Shown here: in pieces, positions 47,116-54,840 of the stretch
Layout: each line of letters opens with the position of its first letter
Position numbering within the stretch: position 1 is the first letter of the stretch
Source: a virus
DNA length: 64,000 nucleotides
Direction: 5' to 3' (one strand)
IMG/VR virus record: IMGVR_UViG_3300031721_000685
Coordinates: 1 to 64,000 of that record
Made by a program: the position numbers and the translations under genes
The notes under the pieces: generated by a model
The model's database searches: none
The model's input: the letters and a program-made list of their open reading frames with translations, nothing else
What the model was told of the DNA's origin: nothing

Positions 47116-47430
47116 CTAAAATCCTATGCTTTCGCCACATCCACAAGTCGATTTTACTTTTGGATTATCAATTACGAAACTTTGTGAAAATAGAGTATAT
47201 TGATAATCCAATGTAGAATCTTGGAGATACATCATACTAAAAGAATCAGTAACAGCACCCTCTCCTATGTCAACATCGTCATCTTGTCTATTTGTCACAT
47301 CAAAAATGTATTTGAATCCAGTGCAACCACCTCCTTGTAGTTCAACACGAAATACTCTATCTTCAGGTTGCGATTGAATACCATTTAGTATCACATCAAT
47401 TTTATCTAGTGCTGTTTGTGTTACAATCAT
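47116..47430 (-). CDS. A-type Fe-S carrier (IscA/HesB-like)
   Basis: 104 residues. The three ligand cysteines are present: Cys36 (GGGCTGFKY), Cys96 and Cys98 (STCGCGESIGF). Length and spacing match IscA/SufA/HesB proteins, which hand Fe-S clusters to apo-enzymes. GGAGATAAATCA precedes the ATG. It lies between uvsY and uvsW. The client could be a host Fe-S protein, such as host photosynthetic or respiratory machinery, or an unrecognised phage Fe-S enzyme. Confidence 0.85.
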   Translation of the reverse strand: MIVTQTALDKIDVILNGIQSQPEDRVFRVELQGGGCTGFKYIFDVTNRQDDDVDIGEGAVTDSFSMMYLQDSTLDYQYTLFSQSFVIDNPKVKSTCGCGESIGF

Positions 47431-47493
47431 TGATTTATCTCCAATCTTGACTATTTTTGTATTTAGATTCTAAAAAAGATGTAAGGACCTACA

Positions 47494-47931
47494 TTAGATT
47501 GCCCCAGTTCTAAACTTTTCAAAATTTATCATATTGGTAATCAAAAATCCACGATTGTTAATCGATTTGATGATATTCTCTAACAAGTCCACCTTCTCTG
47601 TTGCATCGCCAATCTTTAGTTTCATTTTGATAATGAAAGAGTCTGCTTCTAGAAGGTCTTTCTGATAACCCTTTGGCGTTCGTTTGAGATTAGGTTCCCA
47701 ACCATATTCTTTCAAGTCTTCTTCTGCCATCGACCCATCATGCCATTCTGTTCTTAACACTTTGAGACGTTTTAAATCTGCTTCCATCTTGCGTTGCACA
47801 CTATGCTCGTATGTATAATATCTGTAATACTTGGCGTGCAACTTAGGTATCTTTCTCGCTTCTTCAGTTAAGTTAGAAGGGTTCATATCAGTATCTTTTT
47901 CCCATTCAACATGAATGTCATCGATGTTCAT
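47494..47931 (-). CDS. uvsY: Recombination mediator UvsY
   Basis: 145 residues. KIPKLHAKYYRYYTYEHSVQRKMEADLKRLKVLRTEWHDG is the conserved UvsY core. The C-terminal helix is the assembly region. UvsY loads UvsX onto SSB-coated DNA. It is next to the uvsW block and downstream of the nucleotidyltransferase gene. Confidence 0.9.
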   Translation of the reverse strand: MNIDDIHVEWEKDTDMNPSNLTEEARKIPKLHAKYYRYYTYEHSVQRKMEADLKRLKVLRTEWHDGSMAEEDLKEYGWEPNLKRTPKGYQKDLLEADSFIIKMKLKIGDATEKVDLLENIIKSINNRGFLITNMINFEKFRTGAI

Positions 47932-47934
47932 TAT

Positions 47935-48378
47935 CTAATCTTCCTTTAAAAATCGACTGATATCAAGACTAATCTTACTGTCGATACGGGCTCTCAATTC
48001 CGTTGATGAAAATCTATGTCTACGAGTATTGTAATATAATTCAATGCCATTGGTTTTGCAGAACGTTTTACCAGTGAATAACTTATCCTTATACTCTTCG
48101 CCCAAGATTCGAATGTTGATTGGATATGTCTGAAGAATATCTTCCAAATCACTTTCCCATTCATATGGCACAATTTCGTCTACGTATGATACTGCGCTTA
48201 GTTGTGTATATCTTTCTACAATGGTTTGTACCGGTTTGTCTTTGTTTGCTCTATCGTTTGATGGATCAATTTGTAGACCACAAATAAGATAGTCACAAAC
48301 ACTCGCAGCTTCTCGTAACATCATAATATGACCAGAATGTAACAAGTCAAATGTTGATGCCGTAAATCCCACTTTCAT
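47935..48378 (-). CDS. HxGH-family nucleotidyltransferase
   Basis: 147 residues from the ATG at 48378 (MKVGFTASTFDLLHSGHIMML). Motifs of the cytidylyltransferase/FMN-adenylyltransferase superfamily: HSGH (14-17), an RYTQL helix and the RFSSTELR phosphate loop near 128. Likely forms a CDP-alcohol, NDP-sugar-like or dinucleotide product; the substrate cannot be read. Its start overlaps the phosphomannomutase-like gene, which hints at a joint pathway. Confidence 0.7.
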   Translation of the reverse strand: MKVGFTASTFDLLHSGHIMMLREAASVCDYLICGLQIDPSNDRANKDKPVQTIVERYTQLSAVSYVDEIVPYEWESDLEDILQTYPINIRILGEEYKDKLFTGKTFCKTNGIELYYNTRRHRFSSTELRARIDSKISLDISRFLKED

Positions 48379-49078
48379 CTTGTAAAATCTCCCATGTATG
48401 TTTCCAACCATTTACTTGGTGTGTATACCCCATTTGGTTGTCTTCAATCGCTTTTGCTAGTGGATAGTCGTTTCCACCCTTATATGTAGTGTCGCCAAAG
48501 AATACGAGTTTGTCTTCAGTGCTGTCGAAATCTTTTACTATCTGACCCTTATCTTTACCTTTCTCAGTAATATCCATACCAATATCACCAGCAACTTGAA
48601 ATTGATATTGCGTAAATTCTTGTGATAACTCTTCGGCAATTCGATTTCGTTCTTTGTGTACCAAATCGAATTTAACGTATTCTAATCTCTGTTCAGGATT
48701 GGCGTTCCTGCCAACTGTAGAGAAGTTGATAAGTCCCATGCGGTGTTCAATGTGATTGCCTGTTTTGGTCAGATGTTTGCTCTGCGCAGATTTCTCTTTG
48801 AGAGACTTTAATAATTCTATAGATACTTTCATTTTATTCTGACTGACAACCCTGTCGCCTTCCCATACTTCATTACCTGAGCAGTTGTATACTCTCTTAG
48901 CAGCAAAATATGTGGGAATACCTATTTGTTCGATTGTTTTGACTCTATCTGAGCCAGTAACTAGATACACGCTATTTTTATTAGAGAAATTAAAGAACCA
49001 GGTTTGAAAATCCTGATCCATCAAACTTCTGCTTGGTGTTAATGTACCATCAACGTCAAACACATAATGTAATATCAT
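48347..49078 (-). CDS. Phosphomannomutase-like HAD enzyme
   Basis: 243 residues from the ATG at 49078, six bases after GGAGAG; the ATG at 49090 is too close to the transcription start. HAD motif DVDGTLTPSR (7-16), VTGSDR (motif II area), GLINFSTVGRNANPEQR (the eukaryote-type PMM substrate block), and FFGDTTYKGGNDYPLA (motif IV). This is the alpha-phosphomannomutase PMM1/2 type, interconverting mannose-6-P and mannose-1-P, a sugar-nucleotide precursor step. Own promoter at 49101. Confidence 0.8.
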   Translation of the reverse strand: MILHYVFDVDGTLTPSRSLMDQDFQTWFFNFSNKNSVYLVTGSDRVKTIEQIGIPTYFAAKRVYNCSGNEVWEGDRVVSQNKMKVSIELLKSLKEKSAQSKHLTKTGNHIEHRMGLINFSTVGRNANPEQRLEYVKFDLVHKERNRIAEELSQEFTQYQFQVAGDIGMDITEKGKDKGQIVKDFDSTEDKLVFFGDTTYKGGNDYPLAKAIEDNQMGYTHQVNGWKHTWEILQDESGIYGINI

Positions 49079-49100
49079 AGTACTCTCCATACTTCATTAT

Positions 49101-49129
49101 ATTATACATCATATATTGGTTATTGTAAA
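49101..49129 (-). promoter_or_regulatory. Sigma70-type promoter
   Basis: Minus strand TTTACA (49129-49124), 17 bp, TATAAT (49106-49101), reading into the PMM-like gene; overlaps the end of the tail-tube-like gene. Confidence 0.7.
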
Positions 49130-49606
49130 CCTTTTATATTTGAAACTTACTGTGGCTTCAGAATAAACTACATCCACTGCCTTTACGTCCAACGCAATTT
49201 CAGAGAGACTTGCTGGCATGAGGTCTTCAAAATTTATTTCAATATTAGAATTTTTTGTAGAGTTCAAAATCGTGAGTGTCGCATCTGAAAAAATGCCTGA
49301 ATTGTCGCCATCTTCTCTCGTAACTAGATTTTTATGCTGTGTGAAATTATCCGGAAACGCTATACCAATCAACCAATCATGCATCTCTAGGTAGTTAGTC
49401 ATATTTTCATCAACCCGAAATGTGATGCTAAAATCGCCATATTCTAATTTATCTGGGCTGAACGAGAGATTCGAGAATGGAGTAGCTACCGTGGCAAAAC
49501 CAGCAGTCAGTGACGGAACTGAAGCCGATTGTATATAATATTCAATATTAGGCGCTCTTTGCAGAACGAATCTGAACCCTATCGGTGAAAGGAAGTTTTG
49601 AGCCAT
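49109..49606 (-). CDS. Tail-tube-like virion protein (gp19 paralogue)
   Basis: 165 residues from the ATG at 49606, with GGAG six bases upstream. NFLSPIGFRFVLQRAPNIEYYIQSASVPSL and KLEYGDFSITFRVDENMTNYLEMHDWLIG resemble gp19 tail-tube-type folds (also in baseplate proteins), but the protein is shorter and distinct from the gp19 at 56482. Probably a second tube-fold or baseplate protein. It has a late promoter at 49674 and sits between the capsid gene and early genes. Confidence 0.65.
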   Translation of the reverse strand: MAQNFLSPIGFRFVLQRAPNIEYYIQSASVPSLTAGFATVATPFSNLSFSPDKLEYGDFSITFRVDENMTNYLEMHDWLIGIAFPDNFTQHKNLVTREDGDNSGIFSDATLTILNSTKNSNIEINFEDLMPASLSEIALDVKAVDVVYSEATVSFKYKRFTITNI

Positions 49607-49673
49607 GTTTGCTCCATATTTTTTCAAAAATTAAAAAAAAGCGCTAGACATTTGATGAGAAGCACTTATATTA

Positions 49674-49681
49674 TATTTATA
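49674..49681 (-). promoter_or_regulatory. T4-type late promoter
   Basis: Perfect TATAAATA on the minus strand, 67 bp before the ATG at 49606. Confidence 0.75.
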
Positions 49682-49689
49682 TGATAAAG

Positions 49690-49713
49690 AGAGTCGTACG
49701 ACTCTAGAGTCGT
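49690..49713. repeat. Two overlapping 16-bp perfect palindromes
   Basis: 49690-49705 (AGAGTCGTACGACTCT) and 49698-49713 (ACGACTCTAGAGTCGT) are each perfect inverted repeats sharing eight bases, between the capsid-gene terminator and the next late promoter. Confidence 0.9.
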
Positions 49714-49723
49714 ATTTGATGCG

Positions 49724-49755
49724 CAAAAAAAGGGAGAGCCGAAGCTCTCCCTTTT
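49724..49755 (-). terminator. Rho-independent terminator after gp23
   Basis: Stem GGGAGAGC / GCTCTCCC around a UUCG-type tetraloop on the minus strand, flanked by AAAA and a T run of about seven. Strong; insulates the abundant capsid transcript. Confidence 0.92.
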
Positions 49756-49788
49756 CAGTCTTTTGGTAGGTTAACCCTACTCTTGGTA

Positions 49789-51075
49789 TTACATGATGTT
49801 AGTGATTGCAACTCGGCGATAGTATGTGTTTTGATCGCCAGCAGCAGGACTTGTGTTGTCGATAGCGCCTGCACCATTTGAGGTAGCAAATGGGTTAGCA
49901 ACCATGCCGTAACGAGTCTTGAAGCCAATCTTAGGTTGGAAGCTACTCTCACCAACCGCACGAACCATTTGCAATGGAACATATGGGCAGTAGAAGATGC
50001 CAGCATCGAATGCGCTAGAACCCTTGTAGCCAACAATCATGTAGTTAGCGCCTGCATATGGGTCGATGTAGACTTTCATGCGGCCATTAATGACACCAGC
50101 GAATGTGTTGCCTGTGTCATCTACATTTAGCTTAGATGCGAGAGCAGGAGCATAGTCGAGGACGCCTGCCATCTGAAGTGCAGAAGCAACATCAGAAGAA
50201 CAAACAACAACGTTGCCTTTACCACGACGGGTCTGCTTTGCGATTTCATTAGCTTCACGTTCAATCTGGAACATGAGACCTTTGAACTTTTCAACACTCC
50301 AACGACCGTTAGCATCAACGTCTAGGTTGAATGTACCAGCAGCAGCGGTGTTTGTTTGAGCGCCAGCTTTGGCTGTGTGATAGATTGTGCGAACAACTTC
50401 ACGATTGATTTCTGCAAGAATTTCAGCAGAAAGAATGTTAGCAAGTTCTGTTTCAGCGTCAAGACCATGAATAGCCTTTAAATCTTGTGCTAGTTCAGTA
50501 GTGTACTCTGCTTTGAGCGCACGAGACTTGGCAGTAACAGTAACCTTGTCGATTTCGAAGCCCATCTGAGCATAAGCAGCTTCAGCTTCCATTGTAGCCG
50601 TAGCAACACCAACACCAGTCGTTTCGGATCCAGCACCGAGAGCATTAGCGTGTGTACCTGCGCCAGAGAAGTCTGTGTCAGCTTCGCTGTGCAGCGCTTC
50701 AGTTGTAACAGTTGTCGTGTTAGCATACATGGACTTCATGGCAAAGATAAGCCCAGAAGGACCGGTCATTGGCTGAACACCACAAATGTCATATGCCATC
50801 AAATTAGGCATAGAACGACGAACGAGGCTAATCAACACAGGATCGTAAGTGTCGGTAGAAGCAACGCCACCAGAAGCGCCATCACCAATAGAGTTGGCAG
50901 GTGCGGCTTCCATCAGTAGGCTATTAGGTGACCAAGCAGCGCTTTCTCTTAGAGCCTTTTCGGTGTTCTCTAGGACAATAGCAGTAACTGCTCTTTTGTG
51001 ATTATCTGTGATAGCTTCGAGGTCTGGATGCTCCAGAATAGGACGCCATTTGTTGTTTAGTTCTTCATTTAACAT
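49789..51075 (-). CDS. gp23: Major capsid protein
   Basis: 428 residues. NNKWRPILEHPDLEAITDNHKRAVTAIVLENTEKAL, PNLMAYDICGVQPMTGPSGLIFAMKS and a late ERVRTIYHTA-type segment match T4 gp23 of marine phages, HK97 fold. The N-terminal about 65 residues would be removed by gp21; a possible L-x-E site is LLMEAAPA at about 51-58. AAGGAG precedes the ATG, and a perfect late box lies 39 bp upstream. Confidence 0.95.
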   Translation of the reverse strand: MLNEELNNKWRPILEHPDLEAITDNHKRAVTAIVLENTEKALRESAAWSPNSLLMEAAPANSIGDGASGGVASTDTYDPVLISLVRRSMPNLMAYDICGVQPMTGPSGLIFAMKSMYANTTTVTTEALHSEADTDFSGAGTHANALGAGSETTGVGVATATMEAEAAYAQMGFEIDKVTVTAKSRALKAEYTTELAQDLKAIHGLDAETELANILSAEILAEINREVVRTIYHTAKAGAQTNTAAAGTFNLDVDANGRWSVEKFKGLMFQIEREANEIAKQTRRGKGNVVVCSSDVASALQMAGVLDYAPALASKLNVDDTGNTFAGVINGRMKVYIDPYAGANYMIVGYKGSSAFDAGIFYCPYVPLQMVRAVGESSFQPKIGFKTRYGMVANPFATSNGAGAIDNTSPAAGDQNTYYRRVAITNIM

Positions 51076-51113
51076 TTTAGAAGATTCTCCTTAACTAAGA
51101 ATATTTATTTAAC

Positions 51114-51121
51114 TATTTATA
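51114..51121 (-). promoter_or_regulatory. T4-type late promoter of gp23
   Basis: Perfect TATAAATA on the minus strand, 39 bp upstream of the capsid ATG and touching the gp22 stop. Confidence 0.85.
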
Positions 51122-52018
51122 CTATTTGATATTTCTGAAAGTCTTGCTGATGGATTTAGCATAGAGAGCCATCTGAGGGTCAACATACTTCGCATCTGAT
51201 TCCTCATTTACTGGATCTAATTCGTCCGTCTCTTCAACAATTGCTGATTTGCCAAAATAGTTTTCTTTGATGATTTCAACTTTACGACTGTAATCATCAA
51301 GGTCTACATATTCTAGGCCTTCGGTGAGCGAACGCAGCTTTTCAGTCTGTGTATCTGCTAGTCCTTCTGAAAGAACATCGAATACGTCCGACTTCTTAGC
51401 TTCATCAAGCTCTTTGGAAACCTCAATGTTTGTATCAAGCTGTTCGTTGAGGCTCTTTTCAAGCTCTTCGATCTTCTGTGCCATTTCAGCGACCAGATCG
51501 ACTTCTTCGTCAGGAACATCAATATGATGCTCTGAGAAAAGTTCTTTAAGACCAGAGATGAACGACTCTGCAATATCAGAGCGAATTCCACTCTCCACTG
51601 CAAGTTCGTTTGCTTCCATCCACTGCTCTGACACGTAATCTAGATATGAGTCAACCTTCTTAGTGAGGTCTTCTGTAGCTAGTTCTACTTGCTCATCTAG
51701 TTTGAAATTAAATTCTTCTTCTAAACGAGAAACTTCTGCATTAACTTTTTCTAAAACAACTGCCTCAAAGAGAACAGCAGCCTTTTCTTTAAAATCTTCT
51801 GATAGTTCTTCACCACCAAAAATTTCTTCTACTGCTTCGCTCATAGAGTTATCGGCACCTATTTTTGTTTCGCTATCAGATACCGTATCATCGGAATCAT
51901 CAGCAATTACTTCATCAGCTTTACGCTTCTTGACACTAACTGCGGCCGATTCCATTACTTCGGAATCACTTGCAGATGCCTTCAACTCGTCTAACTGATC
52001 AATTTCTTGATCTGACAT
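51122..52018 (-). CDS. gp22: Prohead scaffold (core) protein
   Basis: 298 residues, very acidic, coiled-coil-rich (about 80-230), with repeated Asp/Glu/Ser segments: the composition and position of T4 gp22. It fills the prohead and is degraded by gp21. AAGGAG precedes the ATG; late box at 52053. Confidence 0.85.
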   Translation of the reverse strand: MSDQEIDQLDELKASASDSEVMESAAVSVKKRKADEVIADDSDDTVSDSETKIGADNSMSEAVEEIFGGEELSEDFKEKAAVLFEAVVLEKVNAEVSRLEEEFNFKLDEQVELATEDLTKKVDSYLDYVSEQWMEANELAVESGIRSDIAESFISGLKELFSEHHIDVPDEEVDLVAEMAQKIEELEKSLNEQLDTNIEVSKELDEAKKSDVFDVLSEGLADTQTEKLRSLTEGLEYVDLDDYSRKVEIIKENYFGKSAIVEETDELDPVNEESDAKYVDPQMALYAKSISKTFRNIK

Positions 52019-52052
52019 ATGTTGTCTCCTTCGAGTTTATTAGTTATTTAGT

Positions 52053-52060
52053 TTATTTAT
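52053..52060 (-). promoter_or_regulatory. T4-type late promoter of gp22
   Basis: Perfect TATAAATA on the minus strand, 35 bp upstream of the scaffold gene. Confidence 0.8.
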
Positions 52061-52068
52061 AAAAAATG

Positions 52069-52737
52069 TTATTTTGAAATATTATTCAAGAATTTTGCAA
52101 ATATTTTGAACTTTTGTTCTTCGAGTTTACGAGGAGAGAGTTTTTTAGTCTCTGCTACAATCTGTTCAACCATTTGTTCACGCATCCAGTTACCAGAAGC
52201 GATATCATAAAACCATTCTGACCCTTCCATAATACCCTTTACGAAAGCATCAGGAGCAGATGGGTCAGCGACGATATCGCCAGCAGTAGCGAGCATGAAA
52301 TCGCCCTGTACTTCCATAATACCTTTCCCTGTTTGCTTAATTGACCCCATGCCACGAGATGATACGCCAAGTGTTGCACCTTCGTCCATAAGATTCTTTA
52401 CTACCTTACCCATTGGAGTATCCATAATCTTTGCTTTACCAACAAAGTTTGAGCCCTCTTGATGTAAGTCAGTAATCATATGTGACACTCGCTCAAGGTT
52501 GATGGTTGGTCCATCAGGATGTCCGAGTTCACCAAAAGCTCTTTTTTTCTCTACAAATTCTTTATTATATCTCTTCACTTCTTTCGCAATAACTTCAGAA
52601 GGATAGACACGCCCATTACGATTTTTGAGGTCGCCTTGCATGAAGACGCCTTCAATGAAATAGTTTTTTGGCTTACCTTCTTCGGCAGCTTCTGTGATGT
52701 ATTTAACATCATCGTTTATTTCGCAGATTAATTTCAT
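52069..52737 (-). CDS. gp21: Prohead maturation protease
   Basis: 222 residues. FIEGVFMQGDLKNRNGRVYPSEVI, FGELGHPDGPTINLERVSHMI (catalytic His in a herpes-assemblin-like fold) and GVSSRGMGSI (the catalytic Ser region) are the ordered motifs of the T4 gp21 serine protease. It cuts at L-x-E/I-x-E sites in head, core and internal proteins. Its presence makes the cleavage-site hypotheses in this window testable. Confidence 0.93.
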   Translation of the reverse strand: MKLICEINDDVKYITEAAEEGKPKNYFIEGVFMQGDLKNRNGRVYPSEVIAKEVKRYNKEFVEKKRAFGELGHPDGPTINLERVSHMITDLHQEGSNFVGKAKIMDTPMGKVVKNLMDEGATLGVSSRGMGSIKQTGKGIMEVQGDFMLATAGDIVADPSAPDAFVKGIMEGSEWFYDIASGNWMREQMVEQIVAETKKLSPRKLEEQKFKIFAKFLNNISK

Positions 52738-52746
52738 TGTCCTACC

Positions 52747-53037
52747 CTAACCGTTAGAAACTGGTGTTCTGAAAACGTGGTCGCAAGCGGCATTTAAACT
52801 AACGTAAACTTCGCCATCGCCCGCAGCACCGCTTCTAAGTTCACCAATGTCGATAAGTACGACATGCCCCGGTCCTACTGTAATCATAGTAGAAACCGCT
52901 GAAGAGGTTGTTCCAAATGAAACATTAGCAATGACTGTTGTATTACTATTGTAAATTCTTTGAAATCTACCATCTGTGATTTCAGCATGAGTAGCTGTGA
53001 CTGCTACTGTATTTGCTATAAGTTTGATTGCTGGCAT
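52747..53037 (-). CDS. Small structural-type protein
   Basis: 96 residues, beta-rich, Thr/Val/Gly-rich with few charged residues (VTATHAEITDGRFQRIYNSNTTV, GPGHVVLIDIGELRSGAAGDG). Such composition suits a virion decoration or neck component. AAGGGAGATAA precedes the ATG. It sits between gp21 and the polyprotein; I do not recognise a family. Confidence 0.6.
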   Translation of the reverse strand: MPAIKLIANTVAVTATHAEITDGRFQRIYNSNTTVIANVSFGTTSSAVSTMITVGPGHVVLIDIGELRSGAAGDGEVYVSLNAACDHVFRTPVSNG

Positions 53038-53048
53038 ATTTATCTCCC

Positions 53049-54563
53049 TTACATTGCTTGCTTGGCAAAGGCAAGAATCTCACTATTAGATTTCTTGTCT
53101 TGCATAAACTTAGCGAGCATTGTCTTTGTGTTTGCAGGGTTCAACGACTTATATAGATTATTGAGCGCTGCTGCATCATCTTTAGAAACCTTTACCGTAC
53201 TACCATCTTTAAGTTTCATGTCGGTAGCGCTGAAATTAACTGCTTCATCAAGGTCAACGGATTCGTATACTTCGTATGTCTTACCAGCAACTACGAAAGT
53301 TTTATCACCCTTTTCTTTAGCTGCTTTTAGCGCCATTCCAAATGCGTTACCTTCCTTCATCATCTTATTAATCTCAGCACCCTTCATGTTGTGCTTCGTA
53401 ATAAGTTTTGTAACTGCACTTTGAGTTACAAAAGGAATGTCCGCTTTTACCAACTTAATAAGCATCGCTTTATTGTCAGCAAACTTATTCATAATGGCAG
53501 ATAGCTTCTTAGCGTTATCTAAACTGATTTTCTTATCACGCATTGGCTCATATGCTTTTTTGAGTTTAGCAATACCTGCTGCGCTTTCCTCTAACTCTTC
53601 ATTTGGGCCATAGCCTTTAGGAGTTACATCTTTAGTGCGTGACGCAACATCTTTTTTTGATTTACCCTTTGCCATTCTTTTAGCAGCATCTGGGTTTAAA
53701 TTACCTTTCTTATCAAGAAACTTTGCAAGATGAGGCGGCAACCCATTTGATGCTTCATCAAGGTCAACTTCTTCAATTACATTTTTAGGAAACGATTTTT
53801 CAATATATTTCACTACATCTTGAGTAGACCTACTATCCATTTTTGCAACAATCTTAAACTTACTACCAGATTTAGATGCAATTGTTTGGCCGCCCATTCC
53901 AGTTTTCTCTAACTTCTTTCCATCAGTTGATAACATTTTACCATTCATAGATTTACCACTATAGAACGCATCTACAACTTGTTTATCTTTTGGATTTAAT
54001 GCTTCATCAAGGTCAACTTCTTCTGGAACATATTCATTCTTCTGCATCATTTTCATTGCCCCAGTTGCAAGTTTGACAATAGGAAGTTTTTCCATCTTCT
54101 TCTTGGTTGCGTCATTTACCTTGTCATAGATTTGCGAAATAGCAGATGCAGTGAAAGAATCGACCATAACACCATCAATCTTTGCAGCAGATTTCTTGGA
54201 GGCAATCTCTTTTACCTTGTCGATAACACTCTCATTACAAATTTGTTTTGCAAACATTACGGCTTTCCAGCTTTCGCCATAAGTAGCTCGTAATGATTCT
54301 TCATTCATTTCGCATTCACAATCTTCACATCCACAGTTTTCACATTTACACTTAGTAATATTTTCTTCATAAACCGCAGCGTCTTTACCTTCTTCACTAT
54401 CAGCAATACGTTTCTTCTTACCAGGAGACTTTTTTGTACCCTTTAAAGTTTCTGCATCGTTTAGCGGATGGTCAACGATACCAACGACGTGCTTGTCTTT
54501 GAAACGTTTTTCGCCAGCAGCTTTTGGCTCCAGCAGTTCTTGTAAATCTTTAAAGGATAGCAT
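53049..54563 (-). CDS. Modular prohead polyprotein with VDLDEA junctions
   Basis: 504 residues from the ATG at 54563 (MLSFKDLQELLEPKAAGEK), with AAGGA upstream. A Cys-rich cluster (CKCENCGCEDCEC, near 72-84) comes first, then a helical part, then modules each preceded by E-(E/S)-VDLDEA at about residues 182, 265 and 436. L-D-E followed by Ala fits the gp21 cleavage rule L-x-E|A, so I read this as a precursor cut into several packaged peptides. It lies between gp21 and the gp67-like core protein. Functions of the modules are unknown. Confidence 0.65.
   Translation of the reverse strand: MLSFKDLQELLEPKAAGEKRFKDKHVVGIVDHPLNDAETLKGTKKSPGKKKRIADSEEGKDAAVYEENITKCKCENCGCEDCECEMNEESLRATYGESWKAVMFAKQICNESVIDKVKEIASKKSAAKIDGVMVDSFTASAISQIYDKVNDATKKKMEKLPIVKLATGAMKMMQKNEYVPEEVDLDEALNPKDKQVVDAFYSGKSMNGKMLSTDGKKLEKTGMGGQTIASKSGSKFKIVAKMDSRSTQDVVKYIEKSFPKNVIEEVDLDEASNGLPPHLAKFLDKKGNLNPDAAKRMAKGKSKKDVASRTKDVTPKGYGPNEELEESAAGIAKLKKAYEPMRDKKISLDNAKKLSAIMNKFADNKAMLIKLVKADIPFVTQSAVTKLITKHNMKGAEINKMMKEGNAFGMALKAAKEKGDKTFVVAGKTYEVYESVDLDEAVNFSATDMKLKDGSTVKVSKDDAAALNNLYKSLNPANTKTMLAKFMQDKKSNSEILAFAKQAM
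53242..54023. repeat. Three direct repeats encoding VDLDEA junctions
   Basis: 53750-53774 and 53999-54023 are nearly or fully identical over about 24 bp; 53242-53258 shares the first 17 bp. On the minus strand they encode the E-VDLDEA junctions of the polyprotein. Confidence 0.9.
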
Positions 54564-54588
54564 TTGTGAGTTCCTTATAATTTGTTTT

Positions 54589-54816
54589 TTAGTATTCTGT
54601 GCTGTCAACGTCTGGTTCATCGTCGAGATCAACGTTTAAATCAAAGTCGTCCTCTTCGGCACCATTCATCATCTGCTGTGCAATATCTTCTCTTTTAGCA
54701 TCGATAGCAGCACTAATCTTGTCCTGCATTATGTCTTGAAATGCGGTTTGAAAATCGTTTGGTTGATTTTCGTGAGCGTGTTTCAACAAATCTACTATAT
54801 TATTTTCTACCATCAT
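54589..54816 (-). CDS. gp67: Prohead core protein, gp67/gp68-like
   Basis: 75 residues. NIVDLLKHAHENQPNDFQTAFQDIMQDKISAAIDAKREDIAQ then an acidic tail (AEEDDFDLNVDLDDE): the small acidic helical profile and genomic position (between portal and core genes) of T4 gp67. Such proteins are also cut by gp21. GGAGTTGGT precedes the ATG; late box at 54829. Confidence 0.75.
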   Translation of the reverse strand: MMVENNIVDLLKHAHENQPNDFQTAFQDIMQDKISAAIDAKREDIAQQMMNGAEEDDFDLNVDLDDEPDVDSTEY

Positions 54817-54828
54817 ACCAACTCCATA

Positions 54829-54836
54829 TATTTATA
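54829..54836 (-). promoter_or_regulatory. T4-type late promoter
   Basis: Perfect TATAAATA on the minus strand, 13 bp upstream of the gp67-like ATG. The close spacing leaves almost no leader, so it may rather serve the polyprotein. Confidence 0.55.
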
Positions 54837-54840
54837 TCAA

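Noticed and set aside
49628-49673. Small ORF in the capsid intergenic gap
   Set aside because: Only A/T-rich leader sequence; no frame with a ribosome site.
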